A stretch of 64,000 nt of DNA from Kaistia granuli DSM 23481 (lineage in GTDB: Bacteria > Pseudomonadota > Alphaproteobacteria > Rhizobiales > Kaistiaceae): assembly GCF_000380505.1 (NCBI RefSeq), contig NZ_AQYH01000003.1, positions 248,001 to 312,000 on the forward strand, written 5' to 3'. How positions within the stretch are numbered: position 1 is the stretch's first letter; each line of letters starts with the position of its first letter. Under the pieces are notes generated by a model, which made no database searches, was not told where the DNA came from, and was given only the letters and a program-made list of their open reading frames with translations. The position numbers and the translations under genes were made by a program. Of the stretch, positions 17,295 through 25,569 are shown piece by piece.

Positions 17295-18473
17295 ATGTCA
17301 CGGCACGACCACGACCTCACCAGCGAAAAACCCCTCACGCGCCTGGTGCGTAGCGGTCGTGACGGCGCCGTCACCGGGCCGTTCGTCAATCCGCCAGTGG
17401 TGCACGCCTCCACCGTCCTGTTCGAGACCGCCGACGATCTGCTGGGCGGCACGCAGCGCTACGTCTATGGCCGCCGTGGCACGCCGACGATCGAGGCGCT
17501 CGAATCCGCCATCAGCGAGATCGAGGCGGCGGCAGGCGCGGTGCTCTGCCCGTCCGGCCTTTCGGCGGTGTCGACCGCGCTGTTGTCGGTATTGCGGTCG
17601 GGCGACCATCTCCTGATGGCCGACAATGTCTATGATCCCGCCCGCTCCTTCGCCACCAGCGTGCTGGAGCGCATGGGCGTCGAGACGACCTTCTTCGAGC
17701 CGACCGTCGGCGCGGCGATTTCCGGCCTGTTCCGGCCGAATACACGGGCCGTCTACCTGGAGAGCCCCGGTTCCCTCACCTTCGAGGTTTCCGACATTCC
17801 GGCGATCGTCGCCGCGGCTCGCGCCCGGGACGCCTTCGTGCTGGCCGACAATACCTGGGCCACGCCCTATTTCTTCAAGCCGCTCGCCCATGGCGTCGAC
17901 CTGTCGATCCAGGCGGGCACCAAGTATCTCTGCGGCCATTCGGATGTCATGATCGGCACGATCGCCGCCAATGCCCGCGCTCTCCCGATGCTGAAGGATA
18001 CGCATGGCCATCTCGGCCTCTGCGTCGGTCCCGACGACATCTACCTGACGCTGCGCGGGATGCGCACCCTGGGTGTTCGGCTCGATCGGCAGATGCAGTC
18101 GGCGCTGACCATCGCGCGCTGGCTGTCGGAGCGAAACGAAGTCAGCCGCGTGCTGCATCCGGGCCTGCCGTCCGACCCCGGCCACATGCTCTGGAAGCGG
18201 GACATGACCGGCTCGAGCGGCCTGTTCGGCGTCGTGCCGAACGATTGGAGCCTCGACAAGGTTAAGGCGTTCCTGGACGGATTGCGTCTGTTCGGTCTCG
18301 GCTTCTCATGGGGCGGCTTCGAAAGCCTCGCCATCATCGGCAGGCCGCGCCGCACGGCGGGGTCGTGGCCCGCCGGCGATCACATCATCCGCCTGCAGAT
18401 CGGCCTCGAGGACACGGCCGATCTGATCGGCGACCTCGAGGCGAGCTTCGCGCGCGTCAGCAATCTCAGCTGA
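17295..18473 (+). CDS. metC: cystathionine beta-lyase
   Basis: 392 residues from MSRHDHDLTSEKPLTRLV, with GGAG seven bases upstream. It is a Cys/Met-metabolism PLP enzyme: the Schiff-base Lys is in AGTKYLCGHSDVM, the PLP Asp in VLADNTWATPYFF, and YVYGRRGTPT is the conserved Tyr/Arg stretch that contacts PLP phosphate. It converts cystathionine to homocysteine, pyruvate and ammonia. Gamma-family relatives are similar, but the YGRRGTPT form and LESPGSLTFEV favour the beta-lyase. Its last 8 bases overlap the convergent LAB_N gene. Confidence 0.9.
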   Translation: MSRHDHDLTSEKPLTRLVRSGRDGAVTGPFVNPPVVHASTVLFETADDLLGGTQRYVYGRRGTPTIEALESAISEIEAAAGAVLCPSGLSAVSTALLSVLRSGDHLLMADNVYDPARSFATSVLERMGVETTFFEPTVGAAISGLFRPNTRAVYLESPGSLTFEVSDIPAIVAAARARDAFVLADNTWATPYFFKPLAHGVDLSIQAGTKYLCGHSDVMIGTIAANARALPMLKDTHGHLGLCVGPDDIYLTLRGMRTLGVRLDRQMQSALTIARWLSERNEVSRVLHPGLPSDPGHMLWKRDMTGSSGLFGVVPNDWSLDKVKAFLDGLRLFGLGFSWGGFESLAIIGRPRRTAGSWPAGDHIIRLQIGLEDTADLIGDLEASFARVSNLS

Positions 18474-18807
18474 CGGCGCCCGTTTCCTGCTTCTGCTTCC
18501 GCTCGTGCAGGATGAACCAGGCGTTGCGGAAGTAGATGAACAGGCCCGCCGCCTGGCCGGCGATGAACACCGGATCCTTGCGGTAGATCGCATAGATCAG
18601 AAGCAGTCCGCCGCCGAGGATCGAGAAGGTCCAGAACGCGGCGGGCACGACGCTCTTCTTGGCGCGCTCGCTGGCGATCCATTGCACCACGAAGCGCATG
18701 GTGAACATCGCCTGCGCGACGAAGCCGAGCAGAATCCAGACGTCGAACTGCTCGACGAAGACATGATGCAGCCAATCGCCGATGGCGCTGAACATATTAC
18801 CGACCAT
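18466..18807 (-). CDS. lipid A biosynthesis N-terminal domain (LAB_N) membrane protein
   Basis: 113 residues with three membrane segments. The LAB_N signature is clear: FVVQWIASERAKKSVVPAAF, then FWTFSILGGGLLL and a final FRNAWFILHERK. This domain is found fused to LpxB in some bacteria and free-standing beside GT2 genes in many Alphaproteobacteria. It overlaps the preceding GT2 gene by 11 bases, so the two are tightly coupled. It probably helps the polyprenyl-sugar or lipid A modification step at the inner membrane; the biochemical role is not established. Confidence 0.88.
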   Translation of the reverse strand: MVGNMFSAIGDWLHHVFVEQFDVWILLGFVAQAMFTMRFVVQWIASERAKKSVVPAAFWTFSILGGGLLLIYAIYRKDPVFIAGQAAGLFIYFRNAWFILHERKQKQETGAVS

Positions 18808-19594
18808 CGATCGTCACCTCCGTCGGCGCAGGAATGTTCTTTCGTCGTCGGATCAGCCACCAGACACCGAACAGATCGAGCGCCCCGACCAGGGCGCGAT
18901 CCATGATGCCGTATTTCGACGTGCCGTGACGGCGGTTGCGGTCGACGACGTCGACATGCGCAACCTGGTAGCCCTCGCGGATCGCCAGTGCCGGCAAATA
19001 GCGGTGCCAGCCATCGAAATAGGGAAACAGCAGGAATACATGCCGGCGCACGGCCTTCAGGCCGCAGCCGGAATCGCGCGTGCCGTCCTTGAGGATTGCG
19101 CCACGAAGCCGGTTGGCGAAGCGTGAAGCCATGCGCTTGGCGCCGGAATCCGTGCGCTTCAGGCGTTGCCCGGCGACCAGCGCCGTGCGCGGACCGCCCT
19201 TCGCCAGCGCGTCGAGCATCGCCGGCATGAATTCCGGATTGTTCTGGCCGTCGCCGTCGATGGTCAGGACCACGTCGCCGCGCGCCGCCAGCAGGCCGGT
19301 GCGCACGGCGGCGCTCTGGCCGCTGGAACGCGTGTCGCGCATCGAGCGCAGCCAGGGCCGGTCGCGCATCAGCTCGAGCACCACGGCCGACGTGGCGTCT
19401 GTCGAGCCGTCATCGACGACGATGAGCTCGAAGCGGCGCCCGTCGAGCGCCGCGGCGACCTCGCCGATCAGTTCGGGCAGGTTCTCGGCTTCGTTCTTGC
19501 ACGGAATGATCACCGAGACGTCGGGGCGCACGAGCGTCCGGGCGTTCGCGTCAGGATCTGCCAAGACGGTCTCGCTGGAAGCGGGCATCGTCAT
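18797..19594 (-). CDS. glycosyltransferase family 2 (polyprenyl-phosphate sugar synthase type)
   Basis: 265 residues from the ATG at 19594, which has GGAG seven bases upstream; an ATG two codons later is possible. The GT-A fold shows VSVIIPCKNEAENLPELI, ELIVVDDGSTDAT, GDVVLTIDGDGQN (DxD-like) and DSGCGLKAVRR. This pattern matches dolichol-phosphate mannose synthase, ArnC and RgtE-like enzymes that load a sugar on a polyprenyl phosphate. No C-terminal membrane anchor is seen; the adjoining LAB_N protein may supply it. It likely makes the donor for the ArnT-like transferase of the same operon. The sugar is unknown. Confidence 0.88.
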   Translation of the reverse strand: MTMPASSETVLADPDANARTLVRPDVSVIIPCKNEAENLPELIGEVAAALDGRRFELIVVDDGSTDATSAVVLELMRDRPWLRSMRDTRSSGQSAAVRTGLLAARGDVVLTIDGDGQNNPEFMPAMLDALAKGGPRTALVAGQRLKRTDSGAKRMASRFANRLRGAILKDGTRDSGCGLKAVRRHVFLLFPYFDGWHRYLPALAIREGYQVAHVDVVDRNRRHGTSKYGIMDRALVGALDLFGVWWLIRRRKNIPAPTEVTIDGR

Positions 19595-20504
19595 CTGAAC
19601 CGTCTCCGATGGATTTGAGCGCCGCGATCCAGATACGCCGCCCCGCCAGCGCATCCAGCAGCCCGGCAAAGAGGACTGCGATGCGGGCGGGAGTTTCGAA
19701 TGCTGCTCGGATCGCCGCTGTGCGTGCCGTTATAGAGCCGGTCGATCCGCGTGCAAAGGCCCAGCCTGCGGCGGCAAATCGTCCGGCGAGCCAGAGGCTG
19801 AAGGCGTAGCCGAAGATCAGGCCGGCCAGGATGTCGCTTGGATAGTGCGCCGCGACGACGACGCGGCTCGCCGACATCAGCAGTCCAAACAGCAAAAAGC
19901 CGATGCGCCAGCGCGGAAAAACCAGGAAGCCGATCGCGAGCAGAGCTCCCGCCGTGGTCGCGTGTCCGGATGGAAAGCTCTGGAAACGATGCACGAACTC
20001 GAACGGATGCAGCGCGATGGCGCCATATTCGTCGAAGGTCGGCGGCCTGCCGCGTCCGATGATCTGCTTCAGGATGTTGACGAGAATGCCCGAGCCGGCG
20101 ATGGCGAAGAAGATGTAGGCCGCCAGCGCACCGATCTCCGCCCAGGCGGCGCGAACCGCGGGCGGCACGATCTTCCAGCGCCCCGATATCAGGATCAGGA
20201 CGACCAGACCGGCCGGTACCAGCTCCCATTGCGACTTGCCGAAATAGGACAGCCAATCGGCGATGAAATAGATCGGACGCGGAAGCGCGCGCGCCCGCTC
20301 GACCGACAGGGCATCGAAGGCAAAGCCGGCGATCAGGATCAGCGCGACGCTGATCACCAGCAGCGCGATCAGATCCGAGGCCTGGAAGACGGGCGCATGG
20401 ATCGTCGGCCGCTGCTGCACGCGACGGGCGCGCTCGGCGATCGCAGCGCAGTTCTCGCGCGGCCAGGACAGGCGCTTGGCCAGACGGAAACGCCAGATGC
20501 TCAT
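19551..20504 (-). CDS. PAP2-family membrane phosphatase
   Basis: 317 residues with six or so membrane helices and the three PAP2 phosphatase motifs: KQIIGRGRP, PSGH and SRVVVAAHYPSD. The ATG at 20504 overlaps the stop of the ArnT-like gene as ATGA, and its own 3' end overlaps the GT2 gene by 44 bases. In rhizobia, related enzymes (LpxE, LpxF) remove lipid A phosphates; others recycle undecaprenyl pyrophosphate. The operon context favours a lipid A or polyprenyl-phosphate substrate, which is inference. Confidence 0.87.
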   Translation of the reverse strand: MSIWRFRLAKRLSWPRENCAAIAERARRVQQRPTIHAPVFQASDLIALLVISVALILIAGFAFDALSVERARALPRPIYFIADWLSYFGKSQWELVPAGLVVLILISGRWKIVPPAVRAAWAEIGALAAYIFFAIAGSGILVNILKQIIGRGRPPTFDEYGAIALHPFEFVHRFQSFPSGHATTAGALLAIGFLVFPRWRIGFLLFGLLMSASRVVVAAHYPSDILAGLIFGYAFSLWLAGRFAAAGWAFARGSTGSITARTAAIRAAFETPARIAVLFAGLLDALAGRRIWIAALKSIGDGSDDDARFQRDRLGRS

Positions 20505-22231
20505 GGCGTAGCGCTCCTCGGCACGAAGACCTGGAATTCGACGATGCGGCCGCCATTGATGGCATAGCCGCGTACCGTTCCGGCGGCGTCGACCATCATA
20601 CCCAGATCCTCGGCGCGCTCCTGGAAGGACGGCAATTGTCGCCTTTCGACGAAGGCCGCGCGGCATTGGCCTTCCGACAGGAAGGTCGCGGCGCCGACGC
20701 CATCGGTCAGCACCGTGTCGGTGCCGGCGAGCAGCACCAGGCTCGGCTCGGCATAGCCGGCGCTGACGAAGCGCGGATCGGCGCAGTCGAGCGCCGCATG
20801 GCCGGCGCGCGCCAGGCTTTCGCTGATACGGACATGCTGCAATCCGGGCAGCACCATGCCGAAGATGCCGAGATAGGTGATCATCGCCGCCAGGATGGCG
20901 ACCATGGCGCTGGCGATCGGCGACATCGCGAACAGCCGCGCCGACACCAGACCCACGGCGGTCGCGATCAGCAGGACCAAGACGCCGGCAATCGAAGGTG
21001 TCTCGCCCAGCAGGATCGCAATGACGACCGCAGCAATGGCCAGTGCGAAGGGTAGCAGCGCTGCGCCCGAGGCGGCGAAACGCGCGAACCAGCCGGTGGT
21101 GCGAATACCGCCGCCATCGAGCGCCAGCGCCGTCGCCAATGCGAGAAGCGGATAAAGCGGCAAGACATAATGCGGCAGCTTGGTCGGCATCGCCTCGACG
21201 CCCAGCCAGAACGGCACGACGGACACGACGGCGTAGAGGATTGCCGGCTGCTTAAACCGGTCCATGATCCACGACACGCCGGTGCTCAGATAGGCGGCGA
21301 CCGGCCAGAAGGTGAAGAACAGCAGCAGGAAGTAGGCTCCCGGCGGCGCGCCGTGCGATTCCTGCACGCTGACGACCTTGCCGATCAGATCACGACCGAC
21401 CGCTTCCTCGAAGAAGGCGCCCTTGCTGGCGATGCCGATCGCGACGAACCAGGGTGCGACGATCACCAGCATCCAGATCAGGCCGGGAAGCGGCGCCAGC
21501 TGCTTCAGCCAACGGAACGAACCGCCGATCACGGAGAGGAGAACGAGCGGACAGGCGATGGCCGCCAGTCCGAGCGGCCCCTTGATCAGGATCGAGAGGC
21601 CGAGCGCCGACCAGAAGATCGTGGCGAGGCGCCAGTTGCGCTCCACTGACTTCGAAAGCCAGGCACGAGCGAGCGCACCATGCGCGGCGAGGATGGTCGC
21701 CAGCAGCACGGCATCGGTCTTGGCAAGGCGCGCCTCGATGCCGATCAGGATGGTCGAGGCCATCAAAAGCCCGGCCAGCAGCGCGACGCGCGGTCGGCCA
21801 AAGGCGATTGCCAGCCACCAGGTCAGGCAGGCGGCGAGAATGGCGCCGAGAAGGGACGGCAGTCGGTAGACGCCGATCGGCGCGTCCGGGGCCGTGCCCG
21901 TCGCCCAGACGGCGATCGATTGCAGCCAGTAGATGCCGATCGGCTTCTTGTAGCGCGTCTCTTCCTGCAGGCGGATATCGAGATAGTTGCCGGTCTCGAC
22001 CATCTGGTGCGTGGCCTGGGCGAAGCGCGGCTCGTCCCGGTCGACCGGCGGCAAGGTCGTCAGCCCGGGCAGGAAGCACAGCAACGCGACGATCGCGATC
22101 AGCGCCAGGCTCATCGCCGACGAACTCGCAATGCGGTCGACCCCGTTCTCGATCGTTGTCGCCAGGCGCGACCAGATCGTTCCCGTCCCGCTTGCGGTCG
22201 CTTCGGCTTTGCTCACGCGATTACCGTCCAT
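20501..22231 (-). CDS. ArnT-like (GT39/GT83) membrane glycosyltransferase
   Basis: 576 residues from MDGNRVSKAEA; the frame is open to 22327, but the extra 32 residues look non-coding. It has about 11 to 12 membrane helices and the first-loop acidic motif PVDRDEPRFAQA, with ETRYKKPIGIYWLQ, which are the hallmarks of ArnT/RgtA-type transferases that use polyprenyl-phosphate sugars. A roughly 100-residue periplasmic C-terminal domain follows. It probably adds a sugar to lipid A or to the LPS core on the periplasmic side, using the donor made by the GT2 gene downstream. First gene of the operon. Confidence 0.85.
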   Translation of the reverse strand: MDGNRVSKAEATASGTGTIWSRLATTIENGVDRIASSSAMSLALIAIVALLCFLPGLTTLPPVDRDEPRFAQATHQMVETGNYLDIRLQEETRYKKPIGIYWLQSIAVWATGTAPDAPIGVYRLPSLLGAILAACLTWWLAIAFGRPRVALLAGLLMASTILIGIEARLAKTDAVLLATILAAHGALARAWLSKSVERNWRLATIFWSALGLSILIKGPLGLAAIACPLVLLSVIGGSFRWLKQLAPLPGLIWMLVIVAPWFVAIGIASKGAFFEEAVGRDLIGKVVSVQESHGAPPGAYFLLLFFTFWPVAAYLSTGVSWIMDRFKQPAILYAVVSVVPFWLGVEAMPTKLPHYVLPLYPLLALATALALDGGGIRTTGWFARFAASGAALLPFALAIAAVVIAILLGETPSIAGVLVLLIATAVGLVSARLFAMSPIASAMVAILAAMITYLGIFGMVLPGLQHVRISESLARAGHAALDCADPRFVSAGYAEPSLVLLAGTDTVLTDGVGAATFLSEGQCRAAFVERRQLPSFQERAEDLGMMVDAAGTVRGYAINGGRIVEFQVFVPRSATP

Positions 22232-22386
22232 TGATGTGTCCCGCACGAAGGCTGCGGGATATAGCGAAGTCTGTCCGGCGGCAACAGCGGCAGGGAGGGC
22301 AGCGCGGGATGGCCGCAGGGGCGGCATGAAAATAGCGTGCGAATTCGATCACAGCCCTCACCTCCCAGTCATGCTAACAGAATCGC

Positions 22387-25125
22387 ATGGATGGATTGAT
22401 CGCACTCGGGATTCTCGCCCTCGTCGCCCTGCCGATTATGGCGATTTCGGCCTTTGTCATGTCGCTCGGCGCGCGCGGACGCATCCGCGCCCTCGAATCG
22501 CGGCTGCGCGCGCTCGAAAGCCGGCCTGTCGGCCAGGAGGCGCCGGCAGCCGCGATCGACGATTCGGACGCCGTTGTCGTCGTTGAGCCGACACCGGACG
22601 AACCCGCGCCGATCGAACTTGCCGCCGATACGGCTGATGCAGCTCCGGACGAGCCGCCGCCACCAGAGGCGTTCGAGCCTGTCGAACCCTTGCCCGCGCA
22701 AGCGGCCAAGCGGCCGGCCGAGAGTTTCGAGCAGAAGCTCGGCGCCCGCTGGGCCGTCTGGGTCGGCGGCCTGGCGCTGGCGCTCGGCGCCATTTTCCTC
22801 GTCCGTTTCTCCATCGAGGCCGGCCTGCTCGGCCCCGGCGTCCGCATCGCCTTCGGCGCGCTGTTCTCGATCGCCCTGCTCGCCGTTGGCGAATGGCTGC
22901 GCCGGTCGGACCGCATCACGGCGATCTCGCGCATTCCCTCCGCCAACATCCCCGGCATCCTGACGGCCGCCGGCACGGTCGGCCTGTTCGCCACCGTCTA
23001 TGCCGCCTATGCGCTTTACGACCTGATCGGACCGACGACGGCCTTCATCCTGCTGGCACTGATCGGCATGGCGACCATGGCGGCCGCCGGACTGCATGGC
23101 GCCTGGCTCTCGGGGCTCGGCCTGGTCGGCTCCTATGCGACGCCGGCCCTCATCGAAACCAACGCGCCGAACATCCTGGCGCTGATGATCTATCTGGTCG
23201 TCGTGACCGCCTTCGCCTTCGCCCTCGCGCGGCTGCGCCTCTGGCGTTGGCTGGCGATCGCCGCCAGCGTCGCCGCGATCTTGTGGGGCGTCGCGATGTT
23301 CGGCGCCGGCGCCGCGGCGATCGAGAGCGGCATCTACGCCATCGTGCTGCTCGCGCTCTCCTCGCTGTTCCTCGTCGTCGATGTGCAGCGTGGCGAGCCA
23401 ACGGACCGGCCGGACTGGTTCGCCGTCGGCGTCTTCGCCGGCATCGCCGCCCTGCTGCTGCTCGGCGCCTATTCCAGCAACTTTGCCTCGGCCAGCATCG
23501 CCGCCAACCTGATCGGCGGCGCCATGCTGCTGCTTCTCGCCCGGCGCTATGACGCGGTGGCGCTCGTTTCGCCGGTTGCGGCGGCGCAATTGATCGCCCT
23601 GCTCTTCTTCTGGCCGGCAGCCCAGCAGGCGGCGTTGGAGCCGACGACGTATGTTGTCGACGCCCTCGCGGACTATTTCCCGATGCCGGACGCCATCCGC
23701 ATGTTCGGCATCGTTGCGCTTCTGGGCGCGGCGGCGCTGCTGGCGACGGCGCTCGGACGCTTGCAGGCCTCGCCGGTATCCGGCGTGTTCGCCACGACAG
23801 CCCATGCCGTGGCGGCGACGGGCGGGCCGGTGCTGGTCGCGATCGTCGCCTATCTGCGCATCGCCGGCTTCGTTTCGAACATCGGCTTCGCGGCCATCGC
23901 CCTGGCGCTGGCTGGTCTCTACGCCTTCCTGACGGAGCGTTTCGCGCGGCGGGAGCGGGCCGGCCTTGTCACCGACGCCATACCGACCGGCGTGTTCGCG
24001 GCCGGTGCGGTCGCGGCCATCGCCAGCGCCCTCACCATGGCGCTCGAAGGCGGCATGCTGACCACGGCGCTGGCGCTGGCGGGGCTCGGCGCCGCCTGGG
24101 TGCAGACCTGGCGGCCCATTGGCGTGCTGCGCTATGCCGTGGCTGTCCTCGCGCTGCTGGTCCTCGGCCGCGTTGCCTGGGATCCCTACATCTTCGGCGT
24201 GCGCTCCGGGTCCGGCATCTATCTGTCGATCCTGATCGGCTACGGCATTCCGGCCGCCGCCTTCGCCGTCGCCTCGATCCTGCTCCGGCGCGTCCGCGTC
24301 GATCGCGCGGTCTACGCCGCCGAGGCGCTGGCGGTGATCCTCTCCGCACTGCTGGTGATGTTTGAGATCCGTGCCATCGTGTTCGGCGGCGACCTGTTGT
24401 CGCCGACCACCGCGCTCAGCGAACAGGGCCTGACGACGGCCGCCGCCTTCGCCTTCGCGCTTGGCCTGACGCGCCTGGCGCGCAGCCGGCCGAGCCCGGT
24501 CTTCCGTATCGGCGGCATGCTGGCACGCATCCTAGGCTTGCTGAATGCCGTGATTGGGCTCGGCTTTGTCGCCAATCCGCTTGTGACGGGCGATCGCGTC
24601 GTCGGCGGACCTATCTTCAACGAGATCCTGCTCGCCTATGGCCTGCCGGCCATACTGGCCGGGCTCGTCGCCTGGACGATGCCGGTCGCCCGGCCGCGCT
24701 GGCTGCAGCCGGCGACGGGTGCGGTCGCCCTGATCCTCGCCTTCGCCGCCGTCACGCTCGAAATCCGCTTCCTGTTCGCGACGTCGCCGGATCTCTCCTG
24801 GGACACGATCGGATCGGCCGAGTCCTACACCTACTCGGCCGCCTGGCTGGTTCTCGGCATCCTGCTGCTCGCCTTCGGCCTGGTCTTCCGCCAGCGCGCG
24901 GCCCGGCTCGCCTCGGCGCTGCTGATCGTCGTCACCGTGCTGAAGGTCTTCCTGATCGACATGTCGAACCTCGAAGGCGTCTGGCGTGCCCTCTCCTTCA
25001 TGGGACTCGGCGCCGTCCTGATCGGCATCGGCCTGGTCTATCAGCGCCTGCTGTTCGGCGGCGGGCAGGCCGACCCGTCGCCACCGGATGCAACGGTCGA
25101 ACCGGGCGCACCGACCGGTTCGTGA
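22387..25125 (+). CDS. DUF2339 domain membrane protein
   Basis: 912 residues. After one N-terminal helix there is a coiled-coil stretch (IRALESRLRALESR) and an acidic/proline-rich linker to about residue 110, then EQKLGARWAVWVGGLALALGAIFLV, compressed here to its hallmark LGARWAVWVGG, opens a region with more than twenty hydrophobic helices. That plan is the DUF2339 family, large predicted inner-membrane proteins of unknown function. It is divergent from the ArnT-like operon. A role in envelope stress or as a transporter has not been established. The next gene starts 51 bases later behind a hairpin. Confidence 0.88.
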   Translation: MDGLIALGILALVALPIMAISAFVMSLGARGRIRALESRLRALESRPVGQEAPAAAIDDSDAVVVVEPTPDEPAPIELAADTADAAPDEPPPPEAFEPVEPLPAQAAKRPAESFEQKLGARWAVWVGGLALALGAIFLVRFSIEAGLLGPGVRIAFGALFSIALLAVGEWLRRSDRITAISRIPSANIPGILTAAGTVGLFATVYAAYALYDLIGPTTAFILLALIGMATMAAAGLHGAWLSGLGLVGSYATPALIETNAPNILALMIYLVVVTAFAFALARLRLWRWLAIAASVAAILWGVAMFGAGAAAIESGIYAIVLLALSSLFLVVDVQRGEPTDRPDWFAVGVFAGIAALLLLGAYSSNFASASIAANLIGGAMLLLLARRYDAVALVSPVAAAQLIALLFFWPAAQQAALEPTTYVVDALADYFPMPDAIRMFGIVALLGAAALLATALGRLQASPVSGVFATTAHAVAATGGPVLVAIVAYLRIAGFVSNIGFAAIALALAGLYAFLTERFARRERAGLVTDAIPTGVFAAGAVAAIASALTMALEGGMLTTALALAGLGAAWVQTWRPIGVLRYAVAVLALLVLGRVAWDPYIFGVRSGSGIYLSILIGYGIPAAAFAVASILLRRVRVDRAVYAAEALAVILSALLVMFEIRAIVFGGDLLSPTTALSEQGLTTAAAFAFALGLTRLARSRPSPVFRIGGMLARILGLLNAVIGLGFVANPLVTGDRVVGGPIFNEILLAYGLPAILAGLVAWTMPVARPRWLQPATGAVALILAFAAVTLEIRFLFATSPDLSWDTIGSAESYTYSAAWLVLGILLLAFGLVFRQRAARLASALLIVVTVLKVFLIDMSNLEGVWRALSFMGLGAVLIGIGLVYQRLLFGGGQADPSPPDATVEPGAPTGS

Positions 25126-25133
25126 AGACGGAA

Positions 25134-25170
25134 CTCCCTTCGCCCTGTCCCGTTGGGCTGGCGAAGGGAG
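25134..25170 (+). promoter_or_regulatory. hairpin that pairs with the ribosome binding site of the proline-rich gene
   Basis: Perfect 11-base arms CTCCCTTCGCC (25134-25144) and GGCGAAGGGAG (25160-25170) with a 15-base loop. The right arm contains the Shine-Dalgarno AAGGGAG, which ends six bases before the ATG at 25177. Folded RNA would hide the site. No T tract follows, so a simple terminator is less likely. Confidence 0.6.
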
Positions 25171-25176
25171 ACCTGA

Positions 25177-25518
25177 ATGATCGAACAGAATCGTACGACC
25201 TCCGCGCCCGGCCCCGATGCGCCGGATCCCGGCCAGCCGCCGAATCCCGCCCCGCCCAGCCCGGCGCCGCCGGTGCACGATCCGCAACCGCAGCCGGACC
25301 AGCCGCCGAAACCGCCCGACATTCCGCCGGTCCCGCCGCAGGAATTGCCGGGCAATCCCGACGTGCCAGCCCCTGCGCCGCCGCGCCCGGCTCCTCCCGT
25401 CCACGATCCGCAACCGCAGCCGGAGCAGCCGCCCAGGCCGCCGGACATCCAGCCGATCCCGCAGGAACTCCCCGGCAATTCGCCGCAGGAATTCCCGATC
25501 GGCGAGCCCCGATCCTGA
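25177..25518 (+). CDS. small proline-rich repeat protein
   Basis: 113 residues, 45 of them proline, with no signal peptide or membrane segment; not recognised. It holds two copies of a 30-31 residue unit: residues 30-60 and 72-101, both of the form APPVHDPQPQP-(D/E)QPP-(K/R)PPDI, ending in QELPGN (bases 25264-25356 and 25390-25479). The copies differ by several conservative changes, and silent DNA differences also occur, which indicates selection on the protein. A very good ribosome binding site supports the start. It may be an extended, PPII-like linker or SH3-type ligand; function unknown. It would need EF-P for translation through its PPP-like runs. Confidence 0.72.
   Translation: MIEQNRTTSAPGPDAPDPGQPPNPAPPSPAPPVHDPQPQPDQPPKPPDIPPVPPQELPGNPDVPAPAPPRPAPPVHDPQPQPEQPPRPPDIQPIPQELPGNSPQEFPIGEPRS
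25264..25479 (+). repeat. two-copy internal tandem repeat in the proline-rich gene
   Basis: Unit 1 spans 25264-25356 and unit 2 spans 25390-25479. Both contain CACGATCCGCAACCGCAGCC as an identical core, separated by an Ala/Pro spacer. It is a degenerate in-frame duplication. Confidence 0.75.
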
Positions 25519-25569
25519 TGCACGCTTGACGGCCGGCCGGGCCGGGGCCATGAAGGCCCCGAGCCACAC

